Source of the DNA: Salegentibacter tibetensis
Lineage (GTDB): Bacteria > Bacteroidota > Bacteroidia > Flavobacteriales > Flavobacteriaceae
NCBI RefSeq assembly: GCF_020164485.1
Contig: NZ_JAIQZA010000015.1
Span: 34,713-98,712, forward strand
Length of the DNA stretch: 64,000 bases
Direction of reading: 5' to 3'
Of this stretch, positions 20,831 through 29,506 are shown in pieces. Under the pieces are notes generated by a model. That model worked only from the letters and a program-made list of their open reading frames with translations. It was not told the DNA's origin and made no database searches. How positions within the stretch are numbered: position 1 is the stretch's first letter; every line of letters starts with the position of its first letter. Both the position numbers and the translations under genes were made by a program.

Positions 20831-23215
20831 ATGAAAAAAATATCTCTCTTTAGTTTTAGCTTGATTTTTAGCTTTAATCTTTTAATTGCCCAGGAAAGTT
20901 TTACCGATTGGACACTGGATACTCCACATATTTCCGGAAAAGCTGAATACCTGGACTCGCCTTTCGTTACAGCGGGAGACCGGGTTTACGTTGTGGGGCA
21001 CCAAAATGGTAATTTTCCGGAACTCGGCTGGCATATTCAAGGTGAAATGGGCGGTGTTTGGAATCATCCTATTAAACTGTTAGATGGTTTTTCTGCGGAA
21101 ATCGTTTTAAATGAAAAGAAGATTGAGTTAAATAATGCTTCGGAATTTGTCAACTATCCTTTTGCCGGAAAACATATTTTTCAGCTTGAAAATAATGTAA
21201 TTGAAGTTACCCGGTGGCAGTTTGTTCCCGATGGGGAGGAAGGCCTGGCCGTGCAGTATATAATTCAGAATAATTCTTCAGAAGAAATAAATGCAGATTT
21301 TATTTTTACAGCTTCTTCAGATCTTAGGCCCACCTGGCTGGGCGATCGTACCGGGATGGTAGATCACAAGGATGTCGCTGAATTTCTTCCGGAGGAAAAC
21401 GCGTGGTTGATAAAGGACGAAAATAATCCCTGGTTTACTGTTGTTGGTGCAGACAGGACTTCCGAAGAACAGGAGAAATCTAAAACAAAGTATAAGGGGA
21501 AGGGAATTTCGACTTCACAGAGTTACAAACTCACAATTCGTGCAGGGGGGCAGGAAGTGATTAATTTCAGTATTGCCGGCTCTTTTGAAAGCAGGAAAGC
21601 AGTGCTAAAGACATATAATGAGATCAGAGAAAATCTAAAAACCCAGGTGGCCGATAAAAAAGAACGTTATAAAGGCCTGGCCAATAAATCTAAACTCACG
21701 ATTCCCGATAAAAATATTGAACAGGCCTTTGAATGGCTTAAATATAATAGCGATTGGCTGGTACAGACCGTACCGGGAATTGGCACTGGTATCACCGCCG
21801 GCATCCCTGATTATCCCTGGTGGTTTGGCGTAGACAGTGAATATGCCTTGCAAGGCTATATGATGGTTGGCCAAACCGATGCGGTTTATAGTACGATTAA
21901 ATTGCTGGATAGTATGAGTGAGGTGGTTAATGGCAATGGGAAAATTATTCATGAAATGTCTACCAATGGCGCTGTATTCAACGACGGGAATATTAACGAA
22001 ACCCCACAATTTGCCTCCTTAATTTGGGAGATCTTTAAATGGAATGGCGATCTGGAATTTCTAAAAAAATATTTTCCTACCATTAAAAAAGGGCTGGAGT
22101 GGTTGCAAACACAAGATACCGATGCTAATCTTTTCCCCGAAGGTTTCGGGATGATGGAAATTCATGGGCTGGATAGTGAAATGATAGATGTTGCTGTCTA
22201 CAGCCAGAAAGCATTTGCCGATGCTTCAAAAATGGCTGCAATCCTTGAGGAGCAGGTATTGGCCAGGGAGTATGCTGATATGGCTGAAAACCTCAAAAAG
22301 AAAATAAACGAAGAATTCTGGTCTGAAGAATTTAATTCTTACGCCGATTTTATAGGAACAGACAAACAGGCCTTTAGGCTGATAGATGATGCTATCGTGA
22401 GGGCTGATACCTTGGAAAAACCCTGGGCGGTTAAGGAATTAAAGGAAACCAAAGCGAAAATAGAGGCTAATCCTTCAGAAGGGTCAAGGCCTTTTGTAGT
22501 GCACCATAATTGGGTGGTAAATACCCCAATGGAAACCAAAATAGCAGAGCCCGAAAAAGCATTAAAAGCTTTAAATACTGCTGAAAAATACAGAAATCCT
22601 TTTGGGGTCTTTGTAACCGGGATAGATCGTGATGAAGTGGAAAAAACCGAAGAAAATTCATTTAAAGGTGGGGAGGTTTTTACTTATACCGGTGCGGTAA
22701 TGACTTTACCCACCGCTGTGCAGATAATTGCTGAAAACAATTATGGAAGACCCGAAAAAGCTTTGGATTACCTGGAGCGAATGACGCGTAGTTTCAGTTT
22801 CGCTTTTCCCGGGAGTATGTATGAAGTTTCACCAGATTACGGGATGATATCCCAGGCCTGGAATATTTATGGTTACGCGGTACCCATTGTTAGTCAGTTC
22901 TTCGGGATTCAGCCAGAAGCTCTCAACAAGAAAGTCGTAATTCAACCTCAAATGCCAGATGCCTGGAACGAGGCTTCTTTGGAAAATGTTGAGCTTGGTG
23001 AAAATGAAATTTCAGTTTATTATTCAAAGACAGGTGAAGCTTTAAATATTGAAATTTTTCAGATTAAAAACTGGGAGCTGGAACTCGTTCTACCTAATAT
23101 GGCTGATTTAAAATACGAATTGACTCCAAAAAACGCCGAAGTTTCTACTGAAAACGGAAATCTGGTTATTAAGGGAAATTCAGATAAATTGGAAATTTCG
23201 ATAAAAACAGATTAA
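20831..23215 (+). CDS. Secreted six-hairpin glycosidase (glycogen-debranching-like)
   Basis: 794 residues, signal peptide (ends LLIAQ), an N-terminal beta-sandwich of about 270 residues, then an (alpha/alpha)6 barrel with SDWLVQTVPGIGTGITAGIPDYPWWFG, HEMSTNGAVFNDG, EGFGMMEIHGLDSEM, GGEVFTYTGAVMT, YEVSPDYGMISQAWN, and a small C-terminal beta domain. This is the pattern of amylo-alpha-1,6-glucosidase-like / trehalase-like proteins. Candidate acids are the Asp and Glu in IPDYPWW and YEVSPD. Substrate unknown; the GH97 neighbour suggests alpha-glucans. Confidence 0.8.
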   Translation: MKKISLFSFSLIFSFNLLIAQESFTDWTLDTPHISGKAEYLDSPFVTAGDRVYVVGHQNGNFPELGWHIQGEMGGVWNHPIKLLDGFSAEIVLNEKKIELNNASEFVNYPFAGKHIFQLENNVIEVTRWQFVPDGEEGLAVQYIIQNNSSEEINADFIFTASSDLRPTWLGDRTGMVDHKDVAEFLPEENAWLIKDENNPWFTVVGADRTSEEQEKSKTKYKGKGISTSQSYKLTIRAGGQEVINFSIAGSFESRKAVLKTYNEIRENLKTQVADKKERYKGLANKSKLTIPDKNIEQAFEWLKYNSDWLVQTVPGIGTGITAGIPDYPWWFGVDSEYALQGYMMVGQTDAVYSTIKLLDSMSEVVNGNGKIIHEMSTNGAVFNDGNINETPQFASLIWEIFKWNGDLEFLKKYFPTIKKGLEWLQTQDTDANLFPEGFGMMEIHGLDSEMIDVAVYSQKAFADASKMAAILEEQVLAREYADMAENLKKKINEEFWSEEFNSYADFIGTDKQAFRLIDDAIVRADTLEKPWAVKELKETKAKIEANPSEGSRPFVVHHNWVVNTPMETKIAEPEKALKALNTAEKYRNPFGVFVTGIDRDEVEKTEENSFKGGEVFTYTGAVMTLPTAVQIIAENNYGRPEKALDYLERMTRSFSFAFPGSMYEVSPDYGMISQAWNIYGYAVPIVSQFFGIQPEALNKKVVIQPQMPDAWNEASLENVELGENEISVYYSKTGEALNIEIFQIKNWELELVLPNMADLKYELTPKNAEVSTENGNLVIKGNSDKLEISIKTD

Positions 23216-23252
23216 GATTTCTTATTTTATATAGGAACCAATTTTTCTCATT

Positions 23253-23723
23253 ATGGTACCACCAAAGAATAATCCGATAAAAAGACATAAAGCCATTCAA
23301 CCTTTAAGCCGTGAACATCACCAGGGGCTTTTGCTCTGCTGGAAGATTAGAAAAGGTTTTGAAACTGGAGTAGAACTGCAGCGCATTAAGAATTATACCG
23401 ATTGGTTTTGGGAAAATCAATTGCAGGAACATTTTAGAATTGAAGAAAAATATGTTTTCCCGGTTTTAGGCGCTCAGGATGTTTTGGTAAAACAGGCTTT
23501 GGAAGAACACGAACATCTTGCTACATTATTCCGCCAGGATACTGAAATATCGTTTGCTCTTGAGATGATTAAAAACGACCTGGAAGGACATATCAGATTT
23601 GAGGAGCGGGTGCTTTTCAATAAAATCCAGGAAGAAGCCACCGTAGAAGAACTTCAACATATTCAGCAACACCACGAGAAGGAAATCTCCTGTGGGGTGT
23701 GGGAAGATGAATTCTGGAAGTAA
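23253..23723 (+). CDS. Hemerythrin-domain protein
   Basis: 156 residues forming a four-helix bundle. Diiron ligands are visible: His in LSREHHQGLLL, HFRIEEKYVFP (H-x3-E), EEHEHLATLF, and HIRFEERVLFNKI (H-x3-E). It may bind oxygen, iron or NO. Separate start 37 bp after the previous gene, same strand. Confidence 0.9.
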   Translation: MVPPKNNPIKRHKAIQPLSREHHQGLLLCWKIRKGFETGVELQRIKNYTDWFWENQLQEHFRIEEKYVFPVLGAQDVLVKQALEEHEHLATLFRQDTEISFALEMIKNDLEGHIRFEERVLFNKIQEEATVEELQHIQQHHEKEISCGVWEDEFWK

Positions 23724-23735
23724 ATTAGTTGAAAA

Positions 23736-24965
23736 TTACGCCGCTTTTTGTAAAGGTTCGCTACCAGTCACTTCCTGATTTAACCTGAAAACTGTGTCTT
23801 TTTCGTAAGCCAGAAAATAATAGATCACAAAGAACAGAAAATACATAATCATTGATTTCTGCCTTAAAATAATTCCCAGGTTAGACATTACAAAGGTCAT
23901 GGCAAAAGAACTGGTGAAGAACAAAACTAAACTTAATTTCACCTTGGCGGGCGCACTCCTTAGGAAACCAAAGAAGCTCTTTTTAAACAACTTTCCGAAA
24001 ATCAATATATAGATAAAATTCTCTATAGAAACGATTACCCCTAAAATTCCCGGAGCATCAAAAAACAGTGGTCTAAACCAAAAAGTAAAGAACTTTTCAA
24101 TAAGGGAATAATCTGTCATCGGCACACCTGACGTAGCGTTATCGAGGCTATTGGAACGGTTTTCAGTAAATGATAGGAAGTCGCCAATAAGATTTTGTGA
24201 ATCTCCAAGGTTAACCACACCTAAAATTTGTTTATTAAACAGGAGTACAAGACCTGCAATTGCTCCAAGGAAAATAGCCTTTTGTTTTCCTGTGATCTGG
24301 TTTCGGTTTATGAAAATACCAAACATCCCGGCTCCCGCCAGTAATAAAAACATATGTGGTCTTATTGCGAAAACCAATAACGAACCTAAACCAAGACTAA
24401 TTAATCTGTTTTTCGGGCTTCTAAGCGCATAAGCGAATAACATTAAGCCTAAGAATATTGGTGCACCTTTACCTAAAGAAGCCGTCCAGAAGTGCATATT
24501 GGGTAGAAAAAGAATTAATACCAAAAAATCTATTTTCTTGAAAATCTTGATATTTATCGCAATATTTTCTTTGAAAAATAAATAGGCATAAACAAAGCCC
24601 ATAAAACCAATCCAGCTAAAAAGCAACATCATCATTTCATAACTGAAACCGAAGAAATTAATAAAAGGATAGGATAGAAAATCTATAAAAGAGGTCCCGG
24701 TGTCTAAAAAGCCGCTCCAGGTTTTTCCTTCTTTCCCAGGGACACTGAAATAGCGTTTAGAATCTGAAGGATTAAAAAATGCGTAGGTGTAATAAATTCC
24801 TGCAAAGATGATGTGATAATAGAACAATTTATTCATCAGGTTAGCCGAGAAAAAATCGTGTTTTTCACTAATCTTTTTAAAGATAAATTGGTTTGCCAAA
24901 TGCAAAAACGGAATAAGCATTACCGCCTGCAATAGGTTATGAATTAGGTTTATATCTGGGGACAT
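23736..24965 (-). CDS. Polytopic inner-membrane protein of unknown function
   Basis: 409 residues with about ten hydrophobic segments, several of EpsG/O-antigen polymerase appearance (LLIMLLFSWIGFMGFVYAY, LLAGAGMFGIFI), with conserved-looking loops SRSLDNATSGVPMTDYS and FWFRPLFFDAPGILG. Pattern resembles bacterial polysaccharide polymerase-like proteins, but no residues are diagnostic. Monocistronic, convergent with the hemerythrin gene. Function not assigned. Confidence 0.75.
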   Translation of the reverse strand: MSPDINLIHNLLQAVMLIPFLHLANQFIFKKISEKHDFFSANLMNKLFYYHIIFAGIYYTYAFFNPSDSKRYFSVPGKEGKTWSGFLDTGTSFIDFLSYPFINFFGFSYEMMMLLFSWIGFMGFVYAYLFFKENIAINIKIFKKIDFLVLILFLPNMHFWTASLGKGAPIFLGLMLFAYALRSPKNRLISLGLGSLLVFAIRPHMFLLLAGAGMFGIFINRNQITGKQKAIFLGAIAGLVLLFNKQILGVVNLGDSQNLIGDFLSFTENRSNSLDNATSGVPMTDYSLIEKFFTFWFRPLFFDAPGILGVIVSIENFIYILIFGKLFKKSFFGFLRSAPAKVKLSLVLFFTSSFAMTFVMSNLGIILRQKSMIMYFLFFVIYYFLAYEKDTVFRLNQEVTGSEPLQKAA

Positions 24966-25246
24966 TCTTCTTTTTCCTTTATTCCCCTTAATTCAATTAC
25001 CCTACCCAAAATGTAAAGTTATGAGTGTTTGGCATTTAAGCTTAAAAATTAACTGATTTTAAGTCTTTTAACTGAATTGTGTAAGATATTAATAATTCAA
25101 AAGTGAAACCTTCAATTTTTTCCCCATAAATTAATCTACAATTGTGTGGAAATATTTATCTATTTTCTTACAAGTGGGATGTAAATATCTGTGAAGAACA
25201 TCTTTGAATCTTCTGATTTTTTAAGTTTTTTTCTGCAGTAGTTTAC

Positions 25247-28200
25247 TTAGAATTTAAAATTAAAACTGAACGTAAGTCGCCCGCCATCATCACCGTAGTA
25301 ATAACCCGTATTAGCTGTAATGGCGCTAAAACCATTTATCCAGATAGAGCCGCCATAATTGTTACGCCATTTATCTGAATTAGAATCCTCAGCCCAAACA
25401 CGACCGTAATCAAAGCCTGCGCTCACGCCTATTTGCAGTGGGATAAAATTAGTTTTAAATCGGCTTACACCTACTCTAAGATCAGTAGAATGGAAGAAAG
25501 ATTGTTTACCATTGAAACGCTCCCAACGATAGGCTCTTAGATTTTCATTTCCGCCAAGAATAGCACCATCGTAATATTCATAGTTATCTCCAATAATCGC
25601 TTTTCCGCCAACTTTGGTGGCAAGAACTGCAATTCCACTCTCGTGTAAAGGATAATCTATAGCCAGCAACGGACTCACATAAGCAAATTCATTGTTGTGC
25701 CCATCTATATTGGTTTTGTAACCGGTGGTGATTTCAGCTTCAAATCCGCGGGTTGGATAGGAGGGGTTATCGCGGTTCTCGTACCGGTAATTTACCTCGG
25801 CCCCGGCATAGAGTTGCTGGTTAAAAAGATCGTTGTCTTCAGAAAAAGCATCAGCGATAAATTTATCTTCCTGAAAAGAAACATTTCTAGATTGTACCAT
25901 GGGTTTTGCGTAAAAACTGCCACCGGCCCGGCCACGCCAAATCAGCGAGGGGGCAATTTCCCATTGTTCTATCAGTACTCGGTTGTAATCGCGACCAAAG
26001 CTATCTCTTAAGTTTTCTGAATTTATTCCTTCCCCAAAATAATTGATCGCAAAATTAGGACTTGTGTACCGGGCTTCAATTCCCAGGTTCCAGTTGTAAA
26101 AAATATGGGCAAACTCTCCCCGGTACCCTATTTCAAAACCATTGGTGGCAAAGAAATAAGAGGCTTTAAAGGTGTGCTGGATACTAAAGGGGTTATTGGC
26201 GAGGCCATAAGTAGTATAGATGTCCATTAGCCCTAAAGACAAGCCTTCGTCTCCATTATAATCGGCTTGGGGCATTATTTTATTTTCACTTCTTTTTCGC
26301 TTGTCCGGGTCAAAAGTATTTATGTCGTAAGCATCAACCAGCCATCTTCTGGATTTTGGGTTTTTAATGGTGTTTTCTTTGCTTTTATGATCATATATCT
26401 TGATTTTCCGGGTGTTGTCAAAATCGTAGATGTCGTTTTCCCCACCACCAATTACATTTATCCTTAAAGGTTTATTTCCTTCACCCGTAACTTTAAAAGT
26501 GTCCTCGCCATCTAGACCGTAGATCCAGATTTCATCGGTAGCTTCAGAATTATAAGAATTTTTGAAGATTTCTTTTCCATCTTCATTAATCATCACAATC
26601 TCAGTAATACCGTTTTCTTTTCTTTCAATATTGAAGATGTCATCTTCTTCAGTCCCGGTTAGTACCTGAAACTTCTGCAGGTATTTGTAATAACGTTCAG
26701 CAATATCCCTCAGGTTATCCCTTCTTGCCTTAAGGCTTGTTTTAATTTTCTCTATGCTTTCGTCTTGAGCTGCTTCGGGTAACGCTTTAAATGCGGTTTC
26801 TATCTCTTCATCGGTAAGTTGGGATTGAATAAAGGAAACCTGTTTCTTCCAGTCTTCCCAATCTGAAGTTTTCAGCAAGCGCTGGTCTAAAGGATATCCG
26901 GAGAGGTTAAACCATTTTACGTTATTTACATTTCCGCTGTAGGTTTCCATTTTTCTCAGCATAGGGAGTCCCAGTTTTACAAGATCTGGGATGAATCCAT
27001 CGTAATTTGGAAATGCGAAATCCCGGTCCCGGGGTATGGGTTTATAAAGTTTAGTGCCATCTGGCTGCGAATGCTCGGCCCAGCGCCATTGGTCAAAATG
27101 CCTGTCCCAGTCACCAATAAGCATATCTACAAGTCTGTTTTTTATAAATTCTTTTTCGTCGGGAACCGCATCTTTGCTTTCCCTTAATTCTTCAAGTAAA
27201 TCTGTAGTACTCAAAATATCTTCTGGTGATCCAAACCTTTCAAATTCCTTATTTTCGTCACCCACATGGGCTTCAAACATATAAAGTTCATCTCCATATT
27301 CGTCATTGTTAAGTCCCAGGGCTCTTTGTTTGGGTACGTAGAATATTTCAGGTTTTCCCGCGTAAATATTCAATAGATCGTTGAGGTGTTTTAATGAATA
27401 ACGGGCATAGGGGTGGGCGCTTGTAAAAAGGTCCATGGCATAACGTTGGGCGACCGTATTTTCTACGTAATCCTTTATATAATGATCCTTTATTGCTGTG
27501 GCTTGTAGAAATCGAGCTGCACTTTTTCGCATTGCCCGTATGGTGAACTCGTGTTTGTCTTCCCCAATAAAACGCAGGGAACGGGATTGCATTCCCCCAC
27601 CTTCTTTCAAGGGTTCAAGGTTTCCTTCCAGGGTGTCAAGAAAAAGCACGGGAGCTTTTATTTTTTTGCTATAAACATCTCTGTAGAAATCCCCGAAAAT
27701 CGATTTATAAAAACCCGATTTATCGGTCTCTTCTTCGGTGTAAATTGAAGCGCTTATTGTGTCGCCAATTTCTTCTTTGGTTTTAAAATCGATTTCATTC
27801 CAACTGGCTTCATCGCTTTTTATCGTCTTGCTGAAAACTGGATTTTCGGAACTTTCAATTTCAAAGAACTCAATTAAGGTTTCGTTGTTTTTATAGAGTT
27901 TTAATTTGGCGTAACCGGTTTTTGTGCTCCCAAAATGCCCGTACTTCCTTATTTTTAGTTTTTTCTTCTTTCCTGCAGAACCACTAATAATCTGAGGGAT
28001 ACCATCGTCTTCCAGATACTGTAAATTACCATCCAATCCCGAAGCAAAAATTACATTATCAAACTGGCTCGCGAGGGTCTCCAAGCGACCGCGTAAATAG
28101 CTGTGTTCTTTATTTTGATAATCCTGAGGGGAAAATCCGCCAATCTTTTCAATGAAAGATCTTTTGGAATTGCTCATCACGGGATGTTGCAGGGAAACTA

Positions 28201-28834
28201 AAATGGTTTTTCCGTGAGCATCTTTTATATCGTCTTTAAATTCAGCAAAAAATCGCTCTCTCGATTTAATATCGCATTTAGAGTTCATATTGGGGTGGTC
28301 GTCCCAGTTTTCTAAATACCACTGGGTATCTACAGTAACCAGAATAAGGTCATCGGTGATATCTTTTTGTTCTATGGGGCAACCATCGTCTGGCCAAACT
28401 TCTACATTAGACTGATTATCCTGGAGAAATGATTCCAGGTCGTCTATTCGGTTCTGGCCGCCTTTGGTCCATTCGTTTTTTCCCGGGGTAAACACAACTT
28501 TCCCGTTAAATCCCTGAATTACATCTAGAAGGTTCTTTTTAAGAAACTGCTTTTGGGCTTCCCGCTCGGTATCATTTTTTGGAAATCCTTGAGACGGAAG
28601 AAAATTACCGGGAACCAGCAGGGTCGCTTCTTTATCATTTTTAGAAGACTCAACTATAGCTTTTAGTAATTTTCGACTTTCCCCGGTAAGGTTGTTTCCT
28701 ATATTACCGGCAACATAAAAAGTATGTTCCAGTGATTTAGGATTTTTTTCACCGGGAATAACCTGCGCACTTGCAGGGAATCCAGTAAGTAAAAAAATAA
28801 GTGTGACTTTAAAAAATATATTAATATTCTCCAT
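25247..28834 (-). CDS. Fusion: degenerate metallophosphatase + CotH/Fam20-like kinase core + BamA-like barrel
   Basis: 1195 residues, secreted (signal peptide ends PASAQ). Residues 37-330 fold like a calcineurin-type phosphoesterase, but the metal-binding motifs are altered: AGNIG for GD, VPGNFLP for GDN-YP, TPGKNEW for GNHDW, and SGLDGNLQ for GHxH, so no dimetal site remains. Residues about 410-610 have GGGMQSRSLRF, RAMRKS, MLIGDWDRH (571-579) and PRDRDFAF (601-608): a glycine-rich loop, a Lys, a DxDRH catalytic loop and a D-x-D pair, similar to CotH or Fam20C protein kinases. From about 820 on, barrel strands end in LTFSFNFKF with terminal Phe, as in BamA/TamA-like outer membrane proteins. 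Standalone gene. Confidence 0.8.
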   Translation of the reverse strand: MENINIFFKVTLIFLLTGFPASAQVIPGEKNPKSLEHTFYVAGNIGNNLTGESRKLLKAIVESSKNDKEATLLVPGNFLPSQGFPKNDTEREAQKQFLKKNLLDVIQGFNGKVVFTPGKNEWTKGGQNRIDDLESFLQDNQSNVEVWPDDGCPIEQKDITDDLILVTVDTQWYLENWDDHPNMNSKCDIKSRERFFAEFKDDIKDAHGKTILVSLQHPVMSNSKRSFIEKIGGFSPQDYQNKEHSYLRGRLETLASQFDNVIFASGLDGNLQYLEDDGIPQIISGSAGKKKKLKIRKYGHFGSTKTGYAKLKLYKNNETLIEFFEIESSENPVFSKTIKSDEASWNEIDFKTKEEIGDTISASIYTEEETDKSGFYKSIFGDFYRDVYSKKIKAPVLFLDTLEGNLEPLKEGGGMQSRSLRFIGEDKHEFTIRAMRKSAARFLQATAIKDHYIKDYVENTVAQRYAMDLFTSAHPYARYSLKHLNDLLNIYAGKPEIFYVPKQRALGLNNDEYGDELYMFEAHVGDENKEFERFGSPEDILSTTDLLEELRESKDAVPDEKEFIKNRLVDMLIGDWDRHFDQWRWAEHSQPDGTKLYKPIPRDRDFAFPNYDGFIPDLVKLGLPMLRKMETYSGNVNNVKWFNLSGYPLDQRLLKTSDWEDWKKQVSFIQSQLTDEEIETAFKALPEAAQDESIEKIKTSLKARRDNLRDIAERYYKYLQKFQVLTGTEEDDIFNIERKENGITEIVMINEDGKEIFKNSYNSEATDEIWIYGLDGEDTFKVTGEGNKPLRINVIGGGENDIYDFDNTRKIKIYDHKSKENTIKNPKSRRWLVDAYDINTFDPDKRKRSENKIMPQADYNGDEGLSLGLMDIYTTYGLANNPFSIQHTFKASYFFATNGFEIGYRGEFAHIFYNWNLGIEARYTSPNFAINYFGEGINSENLRDSFGRDYNRVLIEQWEIAPSLIWRGRAGGSFYAKPMVQSRNVSFQEDKFIADAFSEDNDLFNQQLYAGAEVNYRYENRDNPSYPTRGFEAEITTGYKTNIDGHNNEFAYVSPLLAIDYPLHESGIAVLATKVGGKAIIGDNYEYYDGAILGGNENLRAYRWERFNGKQSFFHSTDLRVGVSRFKTNFIPLQIGVSAGFDYGRVWAEDSNSDKWRNNYGGSIWINGFSAITANTGYYYGDDGGRLTFSFNFKF

Positions 28835-28959
28835 AAATGCGCAAATGGAAATAAATTGAACTAAACTTCAAATTTTTCAAAAAAATGCCGTTTAGCCATA
28901 GCTTTTAACGCATTATAACACTTGGTTTTAGTAAGTCTTTAACTTTAGAAGAGCCCGAA

Positions 28960-29409
28960 TTAATTCAAATTTCTTCGTTCAATAAAAAAGCGTTTTAGTA
29001 ATGTGGAAGCTTCTTTTGCAAGTATGCCAGATTTCACTTCGGTTTTTGGGTGAAGTTTTGCTCCTATTTTTCGGTAGCCGCGTTGTTCATCTTCCGCAGC
29101 AAAAATGAGTTTCGAAACCTGGCTCCAGTATAAGGCGCCGGCACACATTTGGCAGGGTTCAAGGCTCACGTACATGCTGCAACCTTTTAAGTATTTTCCG
29201 CCAAGGAAACTGGCCGCCGCGGTTATGGCCTGCATTTCGGCGTGAGCGGTTACATCGTTAAGGGTTTCAGTTAGGTTATGGCCACGGGCAATAATTTGGT
29301 TATTTATCACTACCACCACGCCAACAGGAATTTCGCCCCTATCATAGGCCTTTTCGGCTTCCTCAAGGGCTTTTCGCATAAAATATTCGTCGTTGTATGG
29401 CTGTAGCAT
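28960..29409 (-). CDS. Nucleoside deaminase (TadA/guanine deaminase type)
   Basis: 149 residues from the ATG at 29409; an upstream-extended frame to 29628 lies antisense to dxs and is rejected. Zinc site: HAEMQAI and PCQMCAGAL. Length and motifs suit tRNA adenosine deaminase or a related deaminase; the C-terminal ends in a helical tail. The two enzymes cannot be separated by eye. Divergent from dxs with 97 bp between starts. Confidence 0.9.
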   Translation of the reverse strand: MLQPYNDEYFMRKALEEAEKAYDRGEIPVGVVVVINNQIIARGHNLTETLNDVTAHAEMQAITAAASFLGGKYLKGCSMYVSLEPCQMCAGALYWSQVSKLIFAAEDEQRGYRKIGAKLHPKTEVKSGILAKEASTLLKRFFIERRNLN

Positions 29410-29493
29410 TTCAGATAATATTTTCTGCGGAAAGATAAAAATTATAAAATTAGCTTCGGAATAAATCCTTGTATGAAATAACATTTCAAAGCT

Positions 29494-29501
29494 TAACTTT
29501 G
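29494..29501 (+). promoter_or_regulatory. Promoter core (TAACTTTG) almost on top of dxs start
   Basis: Exact TAnnTTTG. Only 5 bp separate it from the ATG at 29507, so transcription would begin at or near the start codon. See findings. Confidence 0.5.
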
Positions 29502-29506
29502 TGCAC

